DNA of 56,663 nt. Origin: Chitinivibrionales bacterium (GTDB lineage: Bacteria; Fibrobacterota; Chitinivibrionia; Chitinivibrionales; WJKA01). The stretch covers positions 1 through 56,663 of the forward strand of contig WJLW01000049.1 of the NCBI GenBank assembly GCA_014728295.1, given 5' to 3'. Positions 52,415 to 56,663 of the stretch are shown here, one piece after another. The first letter of the stretch is position 1, and each line of letters starts with the position of its first letter. The notes under the pieces were generated by a model. That model searched no databases and was not told where the DNA came from. It worked only from the letters and a program-made list of their open reading frames with translations. The position numbers and the translations under genes are program-made.

Positions 52415-53092
52415 CTACACAATGGCTTCTTTCAACCATTCATTCAACGGCGACATGTTCTTATAATGCCTGAACGCCAGGGTAACGATCTTGCTGGTAA
52501 AAAATTCATCCGAGACCGGCCGCTCAACTACGGCCGTCAATCCGCCAAACAGCAGGTAATCGGCATTGGGGTGAGACGGATCACAGCCGCGCGGCACTTT
52601 CTTATACTGCTTCTCCCCCACTTCATAGCCGAGTTTTTCAACTTTGCGTATCGCCTTTTTCAGCGCGAGGCCGTGCTTGGCGTGGACGACCGCATCCCGA
52701 TACGCGGCAAGGATATGCTTTGGCATCATGTGCAAGCCGGCGGCAAACATAATTTGTCCATTCGCATAGTGAAAGTAGTAGCCCGGGCACTCCATGCGCT
52801 TGCGCGTTCCTTCCCACAACCAGATGCCCAGATTTGTCTTGTAGGGGCGCTTGTCGGCTGAAAAACGGACGTCACGGTTCAGGCGAAACAGGCTCTGGTT
52901 TACTTTGGGGACAGCCTGGATATCGGGTGCGATTGACGCCACCTTCTCGCCCATCGCAACAGTAAACTCACCGGCGGGAAGCTTGACAAACTCTTCATAT
53001 TCCTGTCTATGTGCGTCAAACCATTTTTTACTGTTATTCTTTTCCAGGTCGTCAAAGAAGGTTATCAGTTCCTGTGGAAATCCCTTGAACGC
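52415..53092 (-). CDS. DUF2461 family protein (TIGR02453)
   Basis: 225 residues from the ATG at 53092, with AAGGAG upstream; an in-frame start 19 codons earlier is less likely. FKGFPQELITFFDDLEKNN, KKWFDAHRQEYEEFV, SLFRLNRDVRFSADKRPYK and GYYFHYANGQIMFAAGLHM are the conserved blocks of the DUF2461 family. No biochemical function is established; members are widespread in bacteria and some fungi. There is no export signal. It lies upstream of the sulfatase on the same strand with a 230-bp gap that holds nothing recognisable. Confidence 0.88.
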   Translation of the reverse strand, partial: AFKGFPQELITFFDDLEKNNSKKWFDAHRQEYEEFVKLPAGEFTVAMGEKVASIAPDIQAVPKVNQSLFRLNRDVRFSADKRPYKTNLGIWLWEGTRKRMECPGYYFHYANGQIMFAAGLHMMPKHILAAYRDAVVHAKHGLALKKAIRKVEKLGYEVGEKQYKKVPRGCDPSHPNADYLLFGGLTAVVERPVSDEFFTSKIVTLAFRHYKNMSPLNEWLKEAIV

Positions 53093-53252
53093 CATTTTCT
53101 GCTCCTTGTGAAATGGTGATACGGTCCAGTTGGAATATACACTCGACATGGCGCCGACTTACTTTTGAGCCGCAAAGCGGGACCAGGCAACTCCGTATGC
53201 ATAAGCCGGAACGTATTTTCCACGATACGGTTTTCGCGAAAGGAATGCCATC

Positions 53253-54518
53253 ATGCACCGGCACTCTTACCTAATACTACTCGTCGTACTGGCAGCAGCT
53301 TCACTGCTCGCGCAAGAGCACAAAGCCAATCGCATCCTTTCGATTGACGTAAACGAGGGGCAGGGCGTTGACTACCCAACCGCATTTAGCCTGGCGCAGG
53401 ACATCGGCATCGGGGAAGTCAAACAGTCGCTGGACTGGAATTATCTTGACACGGCAAACGGCTACGATTTCTCGATTATCGATCTCATCAACTACTTCTA
53501 TCCGTTAATGGGATCGCCCGTATCGCTCATATTTCGTCCCATCAACACCAATCAACCTACACTGCCACCCGATCTCAGCGGCAAGCCTCTAGATGACGAC
53601 GAGGTCATTCAGCGTTTCAAAATCCTGCTGGATTCCGTCAAGGCGCACCTGGACTCGACTGAGGTCAGGGCTATTCATGTCGGCAACGAAATCAGTGCCT
53701 ATCTCGGTACCGATGACGCGAAATGGAACCGATTTACGACATTTTACGATTCGGCTCGTTTGCATATCAAACGTATCTGGGGAAATTCCATGCGCGTCGG
53801 TTCGGTCGGAATGTGGGGCGCGATGACCACACCCGGGACCGCGGGACGCTACCAATCGATCAACCACAACAGCGATATCATCGCAGTCACCTACTACCCG
53901 CTCAATATCGACTTTACCGTGCGGGAACCGGTAGTCGTTGCCAATGATTTTCAATCGCTGCTCTCCCTTTACCCCGACAAGCCAATTCATTTCGTTGAAG
54001 CCGGCTATCCATCTTCGGCGCTCTGCAACAGCTCGCAGGAAAAGCAAAAGCAATTCATCATCGAGATGTTCAATGCGTGGGATACGCACAAAGACCGGGT
54101 CGAGCTGATTGATTTCACCTGGATGCACGATCAGGACAGCGCGATCGTTGAACAATGGGTGGTTGCCTATGGCATGAGTGGCCTGCCCAACGCAGACAAG
54201 TTTGCCGCCTATCTCGGCTCTCTCGGCATGCGCACGAGGGGCGGCAGTGACAAAACGGCATTTACCCAACTCAAGCTCGAGGCGGCGGCACGCGGCTGGG
54301 GTACAACGGAAGCAACCTTCAAATCCGGCGGCTTGAGCTCGACACGGCGCTTCCGGCCGGTGAAACATCTGCTCATGGAAAGCGGCAACGGCCCACCTCG
54401 AGGCACGCGTGCCTCGCGCAATGAAATGTATTCAGTGGATGGCAGGTCTATCCCGGCTCCTGCGATGCAAGCCCTTCCCACGCAGCAGCTATTCGTTCTG
54501 CCAGCTTCTCTCCGCTAA
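53253..54518 (+). CDS. Secreted glycosidase-like TIM-barrel protein
   Basis: 421 residues. A signal peptide (1-20, ending LLAQE) is followed by a barrel of clan GH-A type: strand 4 ends in AIHVGNEISAYLG, where Asn145-Glu146 would hold the acid/base; strand 7 in IHFVEAGYPSS, where Glu249 would be the nucleophile; strand 6 has VTYYPLN. The pattern is near GH53 or GH5, but the family is not certain. The last about 50 residues carry MYSVDGRSI, like a short T9SS-type tail. Its end overlaps the convergent transketolase gene by 71 bases. It probably cuts beta-linked galactans or glucans outside the cell. Confidence 0.7.
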   Translation: MHRHSYLILLVVLAAASLLAQEHKANRILSIDVNEGQGVDYPTAFSLAQDIGIGEVKQSLDWNYLDTANGYDFSIIDLINYFYPLMGSPVSLIFRPINTNQPTLPPDLSGKPLDDDEVIQRFKILLDSVKAHLDSTEVRAIHVGNEISAYLGTDDAKWNRFTTFYDSARLHIKRIWGNSMRVGSVGMWGAMTTPGTAGRYQSINHNSDIIAVTYYPLNIDFTVREPVVVANDFQSLLSLYPDKPIHFVEAGYPSSALCNSSQEKQKQFIIEMFNAWDTHKDRVELIDFTWMHDQDSAIVEQWVVAYGMSGLPNADKFAAYLGSLGMRTRGGSDKTAFTQLKLEAAARGWGTTEATFKSGGLSSTRRFRPVKHLLMESGNGPPRGTRASRNEMYSVDGRSIPAPAMQALPTQQLFVLPASLR

Positions 54519-55371
54519 ATCCCTCAAAGTCAAGCACGTCATGGTACAGCAACGGCTTGAACCAGCGCTGGTTCAGGGACAACGAAACGACCGGGCAACA
54601 ACAGTTCTGTGCCACCAGTGTCTCGCATACAATTGAATACAACCCGCCCGTCGAAAGGTGATCTTCCACAATGACAAGCAGCCCGGATTCCTTCGCTGCA
54701 GCGACAACTGCGCATTCGTCAACCGGCTTCAAGGTGCGCATGTTGATGAGTCCGGTTGAGATACCGTTGCGTTCGAGCCGCAGCGCTGCAGCATACGCCT
54801 GTTCGAATAACGCTCCGTAGGTGAGTATCGTAACCTCGCCTGGTTTGCGCACCACTTCCGCCTGTCCAACCGCAAATGCAACCGTCGCCCGCTCCACCGG
54901 TCGCCGCGGGTTGAAGCGAATGTACCACGGCTGGGGCGACTCGAGGATGATCGGCAGTGCCTCGCATAATTCTAATTCGTCGGCCGGACAGAATATGTTG
55001 ACATTTGGTATCATGCGCATCAAACCGATGTCCTCGATTGACTGATGCGTCGGCCCGTTGGCTTCGGAGAGGAATCCGGCGAGGGTCCCCGTCATTTTGA
55101 CGGGCAGCTTGCCCAGGCCGACATCGGTGCGCACGAATTCAAATGCCCGCATCGTCAGAAAGCATGACAGGGAGTGTACAATCGGGACGCGTCCACGCAA
55201 TGCCAGTCCGGCGGCCGTTCCAATCATGCCCTGCTCCATGATGCCGACGTCAAGGAACCGGCTTCCAAGATCATCGATAATGTTTCGGAGAGGGCCGCGG
55301 TTCTCGGCGGTCATGACGAGGTATTTTGGATCGGAAAGGACGATTTCTTTCAGTTTGTGCTGGTATGTCAT
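54448..55371 (-). CDS. Transketolase, C-terminal half
   Basis: 307 residues carrying the pyrimidine-binding and C-terminal domains of thiamine diphosphate enzymes. RFLDVGIMEQGMIGTAAGLAL contains the catalytic Glu of the MEQ motif that activates the cofactor; GPTHQSIEDIGLMRMIPN and VTILTYGALFEQAYAA are typical of the split transketolase/DXS-like group. It works with the N-terminal half encoded just upstream. The two transfer two-carbon units in the pentose phosphate pathway, or belong to a related sugar route. It lies 106 bp after the N-terminal half. Confidence 0.9.
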   Translation of the reverse strand: MTYQHKLKEIVLSDPKYLVMTAENRGPLRNIIDDLGSRFLDVGIMEQGMIGTAAGLALRGRVPIVHSLSCFLTMRAFEFVRTDVGLGKLPVKMTGTLAGFLSEANGPTHQSIEDIGLMRMIPNVNIFCPADELELCEALPIILESPQPWYIRFNPRRPVERATVAFAVGQAEVVRKPGEVTILTYGALFEQAYAAALRLERNGISTGLINMRTLKPVDECAVVAAAKESGLLVIVEDHLSTGGLYSIVCETLVAQNCCCPVVSLSLNQRWFKPLLYHDVLDFEGFSGEKLAERIAAAWEGLASQEPG

Positions 55372-55477
55372 TTTAGTGCCCGGCTTATTGGATGAGAAGT
55401 GCTGGTTATGTCGACTGGAAAATCTAATTGATGTGTTGCATTTTCACAACGCGTGTACCATCGAAGCGTGTCGGCCG

Positions 55478-56335
55478 TTATCTCACGATTAAAGTCTCCG
55501 ACGTCAATTCTGCCCCCGCCTCACCATGCAACTCCCGCACCAGCGCCTCAACCTCATCGGCCGTAAAATCGCAAAACCACCGATCAGCTCTGCGCTCGAT
55601 ACTGGGGACCCCCCGACCGCGTACCGTATCCGCAATCACGACCGACGGCTTCCCTCCACAAAACGGAACCGCCGAAAACGCTGCATCCATCCCCGCAAAA
55701 TCGTGCCCGTCAACCCTGCGCACACCTGCGCCGAATGCCTCGAACTTATCCCCCAGCGGCTCCAGCGGAATCAACGCTTCGGTTTCAACATTTGCCTGAA
55801 ACGCATTGCGATCGACGACAATTACCAGATTGTCCAGCTTCTGGGCGGCGGCGATCAAACACGCCTCCCAGTTCGATCCCTCGTCAAGTTCGCCGTCTCC
55901 TGTGATTACTACCACTCGATTGCCCTGCCCCCGCAACCTGCAATCGAGCGCCACCCCGGTAGCAACCGACAACAGGTGCCCCAGCGATCCGGCGTGAAAC
56001 TCGATTCCCGGCACATTCCGGTTTGGATGCAAATACAGGTCATCCCGCGCCGTTAAATGATTGCGCAACCGGTCTTTTTCGAGTATCCCGATCTCGGCAA
56101 ATGTCCCGTACAATGCCGGAACATCATGCCCTTTGGACAAAAAGAGATAGTCACGCTGCGGATCCTCCAGATTGTCCTTGTTGACATTGAGGAAGCGGGT
56201 GTACAAATAAACAACCAGATCGGTGCATGACAGCGACGCACCGATGAAACAGCCGCCGTTGGTCGCCATGCGGATGATTGACTCGCGTACCCGTATTGCC
56301 ATTGCCTGCAGGTGTTGCATCGTTTCGTGATTCAT
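55478..56335 (-). CDS. Transketolase, N-terminal half
   Basis: 285 residues with the diphosphate-binding domain: FLSKGHDVPALYGTFAEIG, GIEFHAGSLGHLLSVATGVAL, ITGDGELDEGSNWEACLIAA (GDG and a later Asn of the magnesium motif, here GDGELDEGSNWEA) and VDGHDFAGMDAAFS. This matches the N-terminal subunit of split transketolases, which are common in anaerobes and archaea. The ATG at 56335 is the start of the frame. The upstream control region lies to the right edge of the window. Confidence 0.92.
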   Translation of the reverse strand: MNHETMQHLQAMAIRVRESIIRMATNGGCFIGASLSCTDLVVYLYTRFLNVNKDNLEDPQRDYLFLSKGHDVPALYGTFAEIGILEKDRLRNHLTARDDLYLHPNRNVPGIEFHAGSLGHLLSVATGVALDCRLRGQGNRVVVITGDGELDEGSNWEACLIAAAQKLDNLVIVVDRNAFQANVETEALIPLEPLGDKFEAFGAGVRRVDGHDFAGMDAAFSAVPFCGGKPSVVIADTVRGRGVPSIERRADRWFCDFTADEVEALVRELHGEAGAELTSETLIVR

Positions 56336-56663
56336 GCTATTTGCTCCCGGATATAATAAACGCTACGCTGAAAATAGCACATTGATCGCGGTAGTTGGAA
56401 ATCATCGTATTACCCGCGTATCAGAGACGCAAATCAAGATCGGGGTGACGAGCTTGAGACGCGTCATTACGTTCCGTCGAGGGGCTCTGGACGAATTTGC
56501 ACGGCGAGCAACTCAACAACCGTGCCGCCGGCGCTGAGACGGATGCTCGATGAGTTGACAAAGAGAAACAGCGCATATATCCGGGGGCTCGACCTGAAAG
56601 GGCGGGCATGGAAAATACAGCACCTGCTGGTTGACAGAACGGAGCGGGAATACGACTTGCTGC
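56336..56663. other. Right edge, no assured gene
   Basis: 328 bases upstream of the transketolase genes. On the plus strand a frame from about 56375 runs off the edge; an ATG at 56543 would start it with a helical, charged sequence (MLDELTKRNSAYIRG, KIQHLLVDRTEREYDLL). No family is recognised and too little is visible to decide whether it is a gene. Confidence 0.3.

Noticed and set aside
56334..56537. A plus-strand gene divergent from the transketolase genes
   Set aside because: The 67-codon frame has no ribosome site or recognisable sequence; a different frame running off the edge is slightly more protein-like but still undecided.
1..56663. CRISPR arrays, tRNA and rRNA genes
   Set aside because: No regularly spaced repeats, no cloverleaf-like stretch and no rRNA-like sequence was recognised by eye in the intergenic regions.

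Overview
The window looks like chromosomal DNA of a Gram-negative bacterium outside the Proteobacteria, most plausibly Fibrobacterota (Chitinispirillia-like) or a neighbouring fibre-degrading phylum. That placement is inferred from four things: several exported carbohydrate-active proteins end in Por/T9SS-type C-terminal sorting-like domains; there is a complete A/V-type ATPase operon; there is a GTP-type PEP carboxykinase; and there are type IV pilus retraction ATPases. No rRNA, tRNA or CRISPR array was seen.

Left part (1-13.6 kb): relics of IS4- and IS66-type transposases, an aldehyde dehydrogenase homologue, a DCC-family protein, a large modular secreted esterase, a MenH-like hydrolase, a frameshifted sulfatase relic, then a polysaccharide block: a secreted protein of unknown function coupled to a parallel beta-helix protein, and a secreted PHP-domain protein. 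A decayed STAS/PAS regulator closes this part.

13.8-26.5 kb: a sigma-70 family factor behind a very good sigma-54 (-24/-12) promoter leads a compact cluster with a tiny acidic protein, two tiny membrane proteins not reported by ordinary gene length cut-offs, and a PsiE-family protein. Housekeeping and stress genes follow: FxsA, two lipoproteins, a CheY-like receiver, PEP carboxykinase with a clear terminator, an XRE regulator with a palindromic operator candidate, a double-rubredoxin/flavin reductase fusion, a tyrosine phosphatase, a rhomboid-like pseudoprotease and a SlyD-like isomerase.

26.5-36 kb: two HAD phosphatases, a CBM6-like protein in operon with a dual beta-helix protein, RraB, a regulator with two GntR helices fused to a LacI-type sensor, and RapA.

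36.9-47.7 kb: a complete A/V-ATPase operon in the archaeal order H-I-K-E-C-F-A-B-D. It begins with a cation/proton antiporter carrying a C-terminal PTS EIIA domain and ends with a free-standing EIIA protein whose start codon overlaps the stop of subunit D. Both ends of an ion-pumping operon are therefore EIIA modules, which suggests control of ion traffic by phosphotransfer. This is the most interesting system in the window.

Right part (48-56.7 kb): a tandem PilT-type ATPase pair behind a near-consensus promoter, an intact sulfatase, a DUF2461 protein, a secreted glycosidase-like TIM barrel, and a split transketolase. Taken together the genes describe a polysaccharide-degrading, probably anaerobic or microaerobic lifestyle, with ion-gradient energetics and surface motility.
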